This document shows, in pieces, positions 56,834-64,000 of a stretch of 64,000 bases of DNA. Position numbers and translations under genes: made by a program. The notes under the pieces were generated by a model that was not told the origin of the DNA, searched no databases, and was given only the letters and a program-made list of their open reading frames with translations. The number at the start of each line of letters is the position of its first letter. Position 1 is the first letter of the stretch. The stretch is from the NCBI GenBank assembly GCA_945273735.1, contig CALYPJ010000004.1, positions 17,986-81,985 of the forward strand, in the 5' to 3' direction. The stretch is from an uncultured Lactobacillaceae bacterium. Its GTDB lineage: Bacteria; Bacillota; Bacilli; Lactobacillales; Lactobacillaceae.

Positions 56834-58171
56834 TTAATCATTATGCCGCCATTTCCTATCAGAAATAACGCGAGCGGCAAATAATCCCAAAGGCAACAAC
56901 ATGATAATTAAAATTGCTTGTGTCAACCAGGTTGCTGCGACACTAATGTTATTTAAACCTAAATTATACATTCCTCGATAAATGTATAATCCTGGAACCA
57001 TAATCACAATTGATGGAACACTTAAAGAAATTCGGGGATAACCTGCCACAACATTTAACATTGAAGCAATTAAACCAGCAACTAAAGCACCAATAAAAGC
57101 TGCAGCAGCTGGCGGTATATTTGTATAATCAATTAATTCCAAACGTAAAGTATTAGAAAATGAACCAATAATTCCACTTAAAGTTGCCATTTTTAGTGGA
57201 CTATTAAACATAATTGAAAATCCAAATACACCAAAAAAGCTAGCTAATATCCGCAATAATAAGTGAGTAATTGGATTCAAATTTAATGGTAAAAAATTTG
57301 CTGGTTTTAAGTGAACTATCATAGCAACTAACCAACCAACCATAGTAGCAACTGTTGTAATCATTAAAGCATAAACAAAGCGTTCAATTCCCGATCGCAA
57401 ATCAAGTTTTGTTAAATCCAAAATACTAGTAATAAAGGGAAAACCTGGGATTACAAATAACATTGCTCCAATATAACCAGCCTGATGTTGGGGTAAAATT
57501 TGAAAAAATAAATTTAAAACTAAAAATGATAACAAATAAACTAAACATGAGCTTGCTACACCTGCTGCTAAAGCTACAAGTAAAGTTAGTTTTTTTCTTA
57601 GTAGATTAATACGCAACCAATTGCCAAAACCAGCTCCAAGAAAGCAACAAAACATTTCCACAATGCCGCCGCCCAACAAAAAGACAAAAGCACTGCATGA
57701 AATTGCTGCTGCGAATGATTGTGCTAATGAACCATAGGGACTCGGCCTTTTTTGAATACTATCAAGTTGTTTATGAATTTGACGTGGTGTCATTTTGTGA
57801 CAATTAGAGGAAAATTCTTTCACAAAGCGTTCTAGAACATCTAATTTATCTGTATTAACACCAATTTTTGCTAGGGATAAAACTTCAGAATATGAATGAC
57901 TTTGGTAAAAACAAGTAAACGAAATTGAAGTTAAACCGATATCAGCAGAACATGTTATTTTTAAATTACGAGAAATTGTGTTCATAGCTTCACGAACACG
58001 CCAAGCTCCAGTGCCACACGCTAACAACATAATTCCAACACGACCAACAATTGCCGCTTTTTCTTTCAAACTAGCCAAATTTACAGTTTGATTTTCAACC
58101 ATAATTTGATCATACCAAGGAATAGCCATATGGTGTTTTTTTGATTTATATTTCATTCTGCATTCTGCCAT
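56834..58171 (-). CDS. Threonine/serine exporter family protein (ThrE/YjjP+YjjB-type fusion)
   Basis: A 445-residue membrane protein. The N-terminal part (about residues 40-260) resembles the DUF1212/YjjP domain with GVNTDKLDVLERFVKEF and GRVGIMLLACGTGAWRVREAM; the C-terminal part (about 290-440) resembles the YjjB domain with PPAAAAFIGALVAGLIASMLNVVAGYPR (in two parts: PPAAAAFIGALVAG and MLNVVAGYPRISLSVPSIVIMVPG). About ten membrane segments. The fused arrangement is ThrE-like; substrate is inferred. No convincing ribosome binding site precedes the first ATG, and a later Met (ATG at 58156) is possible. Confidence 0.82.
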   Translation of the reverse strand: MAECRMKYKSKKHHMAIPWYDQIMVENQTVNLASLKEKAAIVGRVGIMLLACGTGAWRVREAMNTISRNLKITCSADIGLTSISFTCFYQSHSYSEVLSLAKIGVNTDKLDVLERFVKEFSSNCHKMTPRQIHKQLDSIQKRPSPYGSLAQSFAAAISCSAFVFLLGGGIVEMFCCFLGAGFGNWLRINLLRKKLTLLVALAAGVASSCLVYLLSFLVLNLFFQILPQHQAGYIGAMLFVIPGFPFITSILDLTKLDLRSGIERFVYALMITTVATMVGWLVAMIVHLKPANFLPLNLNPITHLLLRILASFFGVFGFSIMFNSPLKMATLSGIIGSFSNTLRLELIDYTNIPPAAAAFIGALVAGLIASMLNVVAGYPRISLSVPSIVIMVPGLYIYRGMYNLGLNNISVAATWLTQAILIIMLLPLGLFAARVISDRKWRHND

Positions 58172-58305
58172 TTTTTAAAATATTTTTAGAATTCCTTTTG
58201 GGTTTTATATAGATCTCCCCCTAAAACAATTTTGGTTTCTATTTTATACCAAATTTGAGTTATAATTTTTTAAACACAAAAATAGTATGCATAAGGTAAA
58301 TAATA

Positions 58306-58521
58306 ATGGGATTTATTTGGTTAACTGAAGTTGTAAATAAAAGAGAACGAGAAATTTGTATTAATTTAGATAAAATTGTTAAAATTTATCAAGAAGAAAG
58401 CCAAAGCAATATTAAATATTACCGGATATTTTTATCCTCGAACGATAATAATGGAATTTTAATTAAAGATCACAATAACCATTTGACTAATACTTTATTT
58501 AAAAATAAAGCTCAGGAATAA
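58306..58521 (+). CDS. Unidentified 71-residue protein
   Basis: A small soluble ORF with AAGG nine bases before its ATG and a TATAAT-like box upstream (near 58266). The N-terminal WLTEVVNKREREICINLDKIVKI looks like a strand-turn-strand unit, and the C-terminal half is rich in Asn, Asp and Lys. I recognise no family. It may be genuine but is short and isolated; the 352 bp after it are non-coding. Confidence 0.45.
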   Translation: MGFIWLTEVVNKREREICINLDKIVKIYQEESQSNIKYYRIFLSSNDNNGILIKDHNNHLTNTLFKNKAQE

Positions 58522-58873
58522 TTTATAAAGTTTAATTAAAACTACTACAATGTCTATCCTCGATGTTAATTCACCTGTTTCTTTAATTAAAAAAATAAAA
58601 AATACTTAATGTTAGCTGAAAAAATTAAATAGAATTATCAAAACAAATACTATTGCAAGTTATTTTGGCTTCAGGATTATATTCTAATATGATCAAAGAT
58701 CGCTAATTTAAATTTTAAACAAAATAAAAAGGGGAGCAAAATTGTTTTCTCACTTAAGAGTGAAATATAACAAAAATTATTTTTTGATGTAATTGAAAGC
58801 ATAAAAGCTAAAAAATAAGATATTTCTGAAAAAATATCATATAATATAATTAACAAATTTAAAGAAGGAAAGT
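58522..58873. other. Non-coding AT-rich stretch, no convincing gene
   Basis: Only very short frames occur, such as a 19-codon one from about 58551 (MSILDVNSPVSLIKK...) and a TTG-started 16-codon frame after AAGGGGAG near 58735. These could be remnants of decayed genes, which cannot be shown here. TATAAT-like boxes before 58874 may drive the next gene. Confidence 0.35.
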
Positions 58874-59365
58874 ATGAACGAAGAAAAAAAACAACCGTTT
58901 TACAAAATCTGGTGGTTCTGGTTAATAATAGCAATTGTAGTTATTGGGGCAGTCTTTGGAGTAAGTAAACTAACTCAAACAAAAACAAAAACTACTGAAA
59001 TAGCTCAAACTAAATCGAAAAAATCCCAAAAACCAAAACCGGTTACTAAACAAAGCCAAGCAAAAAAAGTTGCTAAAGAAGCAATTTATAATTACTTGAC
59101 GAAGGAGAAAAAGCAGAAAATTAAAAAATCAGATATCGAAATTTCAGATATTAAAGCTTCTAGTGTTTATGCTATTAAAAACAATAATTCTCCTCGCAAA
59201 AATGGTTGGGAAATTCAAGGTAAAATTAATAATCATACTAAAGGAGCCTCGATAAATTTACTTAGTGCCGTAATTAATCTTCCTGATCGCAATAAAAGTC
59301 AAATAGACTATTTGGCAATAGGGTGGGATACATACATTAATCGGGTTAAGCAAAATAATAAATAA
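58874..59365 (+). CDS. Membrane-anchored protein of unknown function
   Basis: A 163-residue protein with a short charged N-terminus, one membrane helix (IWWFWLIIAIVVIGAVFGV, residues about 12-30), a Lys/Thr/Gln-rich linker (30-65) and an external domain (70-163) ending in WDTYINRVKQ. AAGAAGGAAAG precedes the ATG. The architecture suits a cell-surface domain held to the membrane. I do not recognise the family. A terminator follows. Confidence 0.65.
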   Translation: MNEEKKQPFYKIWWFWLIIAIVVIGAVFGVSKLTQTKTKTTEIAQTKSKKSQKPKPVTKQSQAKKVAKEAIYNYLTKEKKQKIKKSDIEISDIKASSVYAIKNNNSPRKNGWEIQGKINNHTKGASINLLSAVINLPDRNKSQIDYLAIGWDTYINRVKQNNK

Positions 59366-59391
59366 AAAGCAGTAAAATTACTGCTTTTTAT
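59362..59391. terminator. Bidirectional terminator
   Basis: AAAAGCAGTAA (59364-59374) and TTACTGCTTTT (59378-59388) form an 11-bp perfect stem between convergent genes, with A and T flanks. Confidence 0.88.
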
Positions 59392-59409
59392 TTTATATCA
59401 AATATTCAA

Positions 59410-60078
59410 CTATTTAATAACTTGATATATTTTTTCAAGTGGTTGGCGCTTTTTAGGAGTGATATTTTGTAAACGGTAACCGAATCCAGCCATATATGAA
59501 ACCCCAAAGTGGTTAGGATCCATTAAATTATGTTCAGTGAGGTACTGCGTAACTTTTTGACGATTATAACCTTCTATTGGACAACTATCAATATCAAGCC
59601 AAGCAGCCGTAGTTAACATATTTCCTAAAGCAATGTAAGTCTGACGACAAGCCCAATCAAATAAAGATTTTTTATCTTTTAAATCATAATCATTTTCTTG
59701 AAAATTTCGAAAAAAATCAGTTTGTTTGGAGTGAGCTTGATAAGGAACTTTAAATACATTTTCAACCATATATTTAACATAATTACTGTCAGCAGTAACA
59801 TCGTTACGAGCTAAACAAATTATAAAATGGCTAGCGCCATTTAAGCTATTAACTGCACCCCAAGCAATTTTTTTTAAATCTTCTTTAATTTTTTGATTTT
59901 GAATTAATAAAAATTTCCATGGCTCATAACCAAACGAACTTGGAGAAAGACGTGCTGACTCCATAATTGTGCTCCAATCTTCTTCAGAAATTTTTCGATT
60001 CGGATCAAATTTTTTAGTCGCATATCTTCGATTAAAAACTTCAATTATCTTCTTTCTTAAATCATCTTTATCTTTCAT
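59410..60078 (-). CDS. Nitroreductase family protein (NAD(P)H-flavin oxidoreductase)
   Basis: A 222-residue FMN-binding protein of the nitroreductase fold. It has FNRRYATKKFDPNRKISEEDW at the N-terminus, the FMN loop ARLSPSSFGYEPWKFLLI (residues about 42-59) and the C-terminal GFGYR. The WLDIDSCPIEGYN segment is typical of NfsB-like enzymes. AGAGG precedes the ATG. The natural substrate is not predictable from sequence. Confidence 0.88.
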   Translation of the reverse strand: MKDKDDLRKKIIEVFNRRYATKKFDPNRKISEEDWSTIMESARLSPSSFGYEPWKFLLIQNQKIKEDLKKIAWGAVNSLNGASHFIICLARNDVTADSNYVKYMVENVFKVPYQAHSKQTDFFRNFQENDYDLKDKKSLFDWACRQTYIALGNMLTTAAWLDIDSCPIEGYNRQKVTQYLTEHNLMDPNHFGVSYMAGFGYRLQNITPKKRQPLEKIYQVIK

Positions 60079-60107
60079 ATATAGAACCTCTTTGTAGATA
60101 ATATTAA

Positions 60108-61277
60108 TTATTTTTTTAAAAAATTGTGGTGGTTATAATGAAACATTTTAGCCAATAGTTTAACAAAAAGTTGATCCAACCATTTCAAAATTTTTGCCCA
60201 AAGGCCAATATACAAATTTTGAATTTGTCCAAATAAAATTAAACGTGAATATTCAATCAATAAACAAACAATTAAAATTACAGCTGGAATAGTAAAAGTC
60301 TGCTGTATCATCAGTCCTAAGTCTTTCACTTCTGTAAAATGTATAAAATGACGAAAAATTAAATTAGAAACATAAGGATTGTCATGAATTAAATAAACAG
60401 CGAATACTCCAGAAGCAGCAAAATTTATAAAAAAATTAGGGCGAATTTTCATATTCTTAAATAATAAAAATACGACAACAGCTAAAACATAACTAAAAAA
60501 GCTATAATTATACATCCCAATATTTAACGTATAAGTATAAATTTTAGGATGTTTCACTCCTATGTAAAAACCCCAAACATGAAATAAAAAATTTCCACAA
60601 ATTAACAATACCAAAATAAGAAAAAGAAACCAACTTTTTAATTGGAAGAAAGATTCAAATTTTCGAATAAAAGCTCCCGTAAACCATAACAAAATCATTA
60701 CCGCAATATCTGTATAACCATAAACTGGTATCCCATAGTACATTAAATAAGCTGGCCCACAAATGACAAAAATTAATATTGCTAATAAAATAACATATTG
60801 TTTTACCGCCATATGTTTTGCAAGCTGATTTAAATATGGCATTAAAATATACATAAAAAAATAAGCTGTTGCAAACCAATACAAATTAGAAATTATTGGA
60901 AAAACACTTTGAAAAAAAGTTTGAGGCGTGACGCGAGTACCAGGTATCGTCAAATTAGCCAAAATGTAAATTAAGATAGAATAAAATCCTGTTGTTGTAA
61001 CAATTCTTAGCAAGGTTTTTACTTTTGGAGGATGACGAAAAGTAAAATAACCTGTAATCAAAATAAAAGTTCCAACACCTACTTTACCAATCGGCAAAAT
61101 TGACATTAACCAAATTTTTTGAGGAGTAACTTTAAATTGACTCCAAGTAAAACCACTATGTGCAATTAAATGATGAATAATAATCGCATATATACTTAAA
61201 ATGCGTAATACTTCAAAATTTGATTTTCGGTAATGACTATAATCAACGTGAGATCTTTTTTTTCTTGATATTTCCAT
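60108..61277 (-). CDS. Acyltransferase family 3 membrane protein
   Basis: A 389-residue integral membrane protein with about ten hydrophobic segments. The N-terminus carries RKSNFEVLRILSIYAIIIHHLIAHSG, including the family's conserved R-x-x-x and histidine region in the first helix, followed by GVGTFILITGYF. Such proteins O-acetylate surface polysaccharides or peptidoglycan. No extracellular esterase domain follows, unlike OatA. No clear ribosome binding site is seen. It stands alone, so its substrate is unknown. Confidence 0.82.
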   Translation of the reverse strand: MEISRKKRSHVDYSHYRKSNFEVLRILSIYAIIIHHLIAHSGFTWSQFKVTPQKIWLMSILPIGKVGVGTFILITGYFTFRHPPKVKTLLRIVTTTGFYSILIYILANLTIPGTRVTPQTFFQSVFPIISNLYWFATAYFFMYILMPYLNQLAKHMAVKQYVILLAILIFVICGPAYLMYYGIPVYGYTDIAVMILLWFTGAFIRKFESFFQLKSWFLFLILVLLICGNFLFHVWGFYIGVKHPKIYTYTLNIGMYNYSFFSYVLAVVVFLLFKNMKIRPNFFINFAASGVFAVYLIHDNPYVSNLIFRHFIHFTEVKDLGLMIQQTFTIPAVILIVCLLIEYSRLILFGQIQNLYIGLWAKILKWLDQLFVKLLAKMFHYNHHNFLKK

Positions 61278-61328
61278 AAATTATATTAAACAATAAATTT
61301 AAAAATTTGTGGAGCTTTTATTAAAAAT

Positions 61329-61832
61329 TTAACGTCGATAATAATTCTCTTTTGGACTTGTATGTACTGTTGATTGATTAGTATAGTTCCCTTGCCATTT
61401 TTGACGTTCTTCCCGTTCCTTATCTTGTTGGAGCGTTTGATATGCCATAATTTTACGAATTTCTTTTAATTCTCCCAATTCAGCACTATAACCGAAACGA
61501 TCCTCTGGATTTCTTGCTAAAGTTTTATTCAACCAAAAAATAATTAAATAGACAATAAAAGCTAAAATTAAAAAGTTAATTAAATCACTTAAAAATTGAC
61601 CCCAACGGACATTAATAATATTTTGACCTTCACCAACTTGTAAAACCTTTTGTGAAAAATCAACTCGATTCAAAATGATACTTAAAAAAGGATTAATTAA
61701 ATTATTAACGAATGAACGAATAATGCTTGAAAAGGCCGAACCAACTACTAAACCAATAGCCATTCCAATAACATTATCTCGTAATAAAAACCTTCTAAAA
61801 CCACTTGCAATTGAATTTTTATGATCATCCAT
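61329..61832 (-). CDS. mscL: Large-conductance mechanosensitive channel MscL
   Basis: Homopentameric channel that opens under membrane tension. The first helix NVIGMAIGLVVGSAFSSIIRSFVNNLINP (in two parts: NVIGMAIGLVVGSAF and SSIIRSFVNNLINP) and the second helix ILAFIVYLIIFWLN are clear. The frame opens at 61859 but GGGAG lies eight bases before the ATG at 61832 (MDDHKNS), so I start there; 167 residues. The C-terminal tail is longer and more polar (NQSTVHTSPKENYYRR) than the roughly 125-135-residue norm. Confidence 0.9.
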   Translation of the reverse strand: MDDHKNSIASGFRRFLLRDNVIGMAIGLVVGSAFSSIIRSFVNNLINPFLSIILNRVDFSQKVLQVGEGQNIINVRWGQFLSDLINFLILAFIVYLIIFWLNKTLARNPEDRFGYSAELGELKEIRKIMAYQTLQQDKEREERQKWQGNYTNQSTVHTSPKENYYRR

Positions 61833-62185
61833 TTTTTTATCTCCCAAAATTAAATTCAACTATTTAATGTAGCAGAAATTTTTGCCTTTTTTATGATTAT
61901 TATTTTGCAAATTAATTTTTTTTCTAACCTAATTAACAACCATACTAAGTAAAATCATTACTTAAAATGATAATATTCTAAAAAATTAATAATAAGTGAT
62001 AAAATGATAATACAAATAAATCCTTGCATAGCTTAAACCCCTACATATAAAAATAAAGCCAAAAGGTTTATTGTAAAGCATATTTCAAAATCTTTTCATT
62101 TTTACTATCTATGACATTCCAAAAATTAATAAAAATAATTAAAAGTAAATGCAAAATAAAAAATTAAATTTATAGTATTCGTAAC
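61833..62185. other. AT-rich intergenic region between pepT and mscL
   Basis: No ORF, RNA gene or clear terminator is evident. TGCTACATT on the minus strand near 61868 could be an extended -10 for mscL, without a convincing -35. Confidence 0.35.
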
Positions 62186-63433
62186 TTAATGATCACTTTG
62201 TGCTAGATGAACAATTTCGATAATGGTTTCGCTTAATTTTGCCATAGCTTCAACAGTAACAAATTCATAGGGACCATGAAAATTCTCACCCCCATTAAAT
62301 AAATTGGGTGTAGGTAAACCTAAGTAAGTAATTTTAGAACCATCGGTTCCACCACGAAATGGTATTATCTTTGGCTTAATATCTAAATTTCTTAAAGCTC
62401 TTTGAGCAAGATTCAATGGATAAGGATCTTTTTTAATAATGTCCCCCATATTATAATATTGGTCTTTTATTTTAAGATTGATTCTAGGATAATCTAGTTT
62501 TTTATTAATTTCTGCTACTATATCAAATATTTTTTGCTTGCGATTGATAAAATTATCGTGATTAAAATCCCGTATTATATAATTTAATTGTGCATGCTCG
62601 ATTTTACCGTTAAATTCCAATAATAGATAAAATCCTTCATTACCCGAAACCATTTCGGCTCTTTCCTGACGAGGAATTAAACTATCAATTTTTTCTCCAA
62701 TGGAAATTGCATTAACTAAGTTACCTTTAGCTTGACCAGGATGAACACTTTTGCCTTCAATTTCAATAATCGCTTGAGCTGCATTAAAAGTCTCATATTC
62801 CATTTCGCCTACTATGCCATTATCTAAAGTATAAGCAAAATCAGCTGCAAAATCTTTAATATCAAAGTTATCAGCTCCTCTACCAATTTCTTCATCAGGG
62901 CCAAATGCTAATTTTAACGGTTGATGTTTAATTTCTGGATGCTTTAAAAGAAAAGCTGTAGCACTAATAAGACCCGCAATTCCTGCTTTATCATCTACAC
63001 CTAAGAGAGTAGTACCATCACCAGTAATTAATGTCTGTCCTAAATAATTTTTTAAATTTGGAAAATCTTTTGAATCTAAGCTTAAGCCATTTTTAAAATT
63101 TATAACATTACCATCATAATTTGGGTGAATTTGCGGTATAACATTACTTGATTCGTAATCGGCTGTATCTAAGTGTGCAATGAAACCAATAGTGGGTTTG
63201 GAATTTTTAGTATTACCCGGTAATAAAGCCGTTAAAAAACCATTTTGGGTATTCAACTTTATATCTTTTAAATGTAAATTTTCTAATTGCTGCTTAAGCA
63301 ATTGAGCTAATTCCATTTGACCAGATGTACTAGGTATTTGATCTTTTGGAACCCATTGATTTGACCTTGTATTAATTTTGGCATAAGTAACAAAATTATT
63401 TAATAATTTATTTTTATCAATTCTATATTTCAT
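62186..63433 (-). CDS. pepT: Peptidase T (aminotripeptidase)
   Basis: Zinc-dependent M20 tripeptidase of 415 residues. Metal ligands and catalytic residues lie in GFIAHLDTAD (about residues 84-93), TLLGVDDKAGIAGL, FGPDEEIGRGAD (catalytic Glu pair) and DFAYTLDNG; the C-terminal histidine is in NGGENFHGPYEFV. AAAAGG seven bases before the ATG is the ribosome binding site. Releases N-terminal residues from tripeptides, useful for peptide use in lactic acid bacteria. Beyond its start lies the CRISPR array. Confidence 0.95.
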   Translation of the reverse strand: MKYRIDKNKLLNNFVTYAKINTRSNQWVPKDQIPSTSGQMELAQLLKQQLENLHLKDIKLNTQNGFLTALLPGNTKNSKPTIGFIAHLDTADYESSNVIPQIHPNYDGNVINFKNGLSLDSKDFPNLKNYLGQTLITGDGTTLLGVDDKAGIAGLISATAFLLKHPEIKHQPLKLAFGPDEEIGRGADNFDIKDFAADFAYTLDNGIVGEMEYETFNAAQAIIEIEGKSVHPGQAKGNLVNAISIGEKIDSLIPRQERAEMVSGNEGFYLLLEFNGKIEHAQLNYIIRDFNHDNFINRKQKIFDIVAEINKKLDYPRINLKIKDQYYNMGDIIKKDPYPLNLAQRALRNLDIKPKIIPFRGGTDGSKITYLGLPTPNLFNGGENFHGPYEFVTVEAMAKLSETIIEIVHLAQSDH

Positions 63434-63546
63434 ATTATTACCTTTTTATTCTTATTGATTAGCCATTACATTTTCTATCATCAAAAGTAAATGTTTAATA
63501 GCAATTAATTTTTTAAAGTTTATTCATATATTTGTTCTACCTATTT

Positions 63547-63915
63547 AATTTTAGTCGCATTAATCTGACATAGTTATGAATCCTAGCATCAATCCATCAA
63601 GCAACTTCTGATGGTCTGAACCCTATTAATTTGACATAGTTCTGAAGCCGAGGCCACCCGCGTCCTGGGTTACTACACGGTCTGAACCCTATTAATTTGA
63701 CATAGTTCTGAAGCATAAATTCATCAGTACTAAACATTTCTCTAGGGTCTGAACCCTATTAATTTGACATAGTTCTGAAGCCCATACCCTTAGCGTCAAC
63801 ATATTTTGGAATGGTCTGAACCCTATTAATTTGACATAGTTCTGAAGCCAATGTTTTGAGATGTAGCAATTGGTTGATTGGTCTGAACCCTATTAATTTG
63901 ACATAGTTCTGAAGC
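63547..63915 (-). CRISPR. Type II-A-like CRISPR array: five perfect 36-bp repeats, one decayed repeat, five spacers
   Basis: Perfect repeats start at 63613, 63679, 63746, 63813 and 63880 (plus strand GGTCTGAACC...GTTCTGAAGC, 36 bp). A decayed copy at 63547-63582 keeps about 25 of 36 bases, including TGACATAGTT. Spacers are 30, 30, 31, 31 and 31 bp. Read on the minus strand the repeat begins GCTTCAGAACTATGTCAAAT, like II-A repeats that begin GTTTTAGAGCTATG. The decayed repeat at the low-coordinate end marks the leader-distal side, so transcription should run on the minus strand from the 63.9-kb side, away from the presumed csn2. Confidence 0.95.
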
Positions 63916-63931
63916 GGAACATCTGTTCGTT

Positions 63932-64000
63932 TTATTGATTAGTATACTGAACAAAATCATTATCGATAAAACAAACATTTTCTTGATTATCCGCACTTTC
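63932..64000 (-). CDS. csn2: 3' end of an ORF, probably csn2
   Basis: The last 22 codons of a minus-strand gene (ESADNQENVCFIDNDFVQYTNQ, shown as ESADNQENVCF and IDNDFVQYTNQ) run off the window end and stop at 63932. In type II-A systems the order is cas9-cas1-cas2-csn2-array, so csn2 is expected exactly here. The FIDNDF element is compatible, but this fragment is too short for independent identification. The stop lies 16 bp before the first array repeat. Confidence 0.45.
   Translation of the reverse strand, partial: ESADNQENVCFIDNDFVQYTNQ

Noticed and set aside
56678..56884. 68-codon plus-strand frame covering the tRNA
   Set aside because: It is entirely explained by the tRNA-Glu gene, its promoter and its terminator.
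58231..58253. TTTGGT-N11-ACCAAA inverted repeat upstream of the 58306 gene, as an operator
   Set aside because: One six-base inverted repeat in very AT-rich DNA is expected by chance, and no regulator gene is nearby.
58677..58934. 85-codon minus-strand frame across the start of the 58874 gene
   Set aside because: It overlaps the ribosome binding site and start of a better-supported gene, and its composition is that of translated AT-rich non-coding DNA.
60655..60879. 74-codon minus-strand frame within the acyltransferase gene
   Set aside because: It lies on the same strand but in another frame inside a clear ten-helix membrane protein gene, with no start signals.

Overview
The window is AT-rich, tightly packed, single-copy housekeeping DNA from a Lactobacillaceae chromosome. 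The evidence is gene content and order: a complete mraZ-to-divIVA division and cell wall cluster preceded by DUF3397/DUF4044-type small proteins; the yqeG-yqeH-nadD-yqeK-rsfS-yqeM cluster; sufCDSUB; atpBEFHAGDC preceded by upp; mreB-epuA-yidD-rodA; and rpsD opposite ezrA-cysteine desulfurase-thiI-valS-radC. A 6-phosphogluconate dehydrogenase gene is compatible with a heterofermentative lactic acid bacterium. I cannot name the species.

Layout. 0-1.7 kb: start of a TrmH-family rRNA methyltransferase, acyP and yidC2. 1.7-8.8 kb (minus): gnd, a DUF177 gene, tmcAL, and the yqe cluster, which lacks yhbY. 8.9-22.7 kb (minus): the dcw cluster, with three GTGG boxes at exact 10-bp spacing upstream of mraZ. 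22.8-25.3 kb: two small membrane proteins, then thiT overlapping the end of mreD and mreC. 25.6-33.1 kb (minus): radC, valS, thiI, a cysteine desulfurase and ezrA. 33.1-35.0 kb (plus): rpsD with a folded leader that can hide its ribosome binding site, a probable 6S RNA, a small membrane protein and a universal stress protein. 35.1-44.7 kb (minus): one continuous run mreB-epuA-yidD-rodA-sufC-sufD-sufS-sufU-sufB-methyltransferase-like gene, then ilvE. 45.0-51.5 kb (minus): ATP synthase. 51.6-56.6 kb (minus): upp, a protein that looks like a decayed serine hydroxymethyltransferase, tsaC/sua5, prmC, prfA and tdk. 56.7-63.4 kb: tRNA-Glu(CTC), a threonine/serine exporter homolog, two unidentified small genes, a nitroreductase, an acyltransferase, mscL and pepT. 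63.5-64.0 kb: a type II-A-like CRISPR array (five perfect repeats, one decayed terminal repeat, five spacers) lying 16 bp from what is probably the 3' end of csn2.

Most of the window is conserved machinery, so the points of interest are departures from the usual layout: the SHMT-like pseudoenzyme where glyA is expected, an atpB reading frame whose conserved N-terminus begins at an ACG codon, a methyltransferase-like gene attached to the suf operon, mreB displaced from radC-mreC, a possible pseudoknot in the rpsD leader, divergent tdk/tRNA promoters sharing a -35 box, and a CRISPR array with almost no leader outside the adjacent coding sequence. Non-ATG starts are frequent (murD, ftsA, upp, epuA, the suf-linked methyltransferase and probably yidC2 and tmcAL use TTG; ilvE probably uses GTG).
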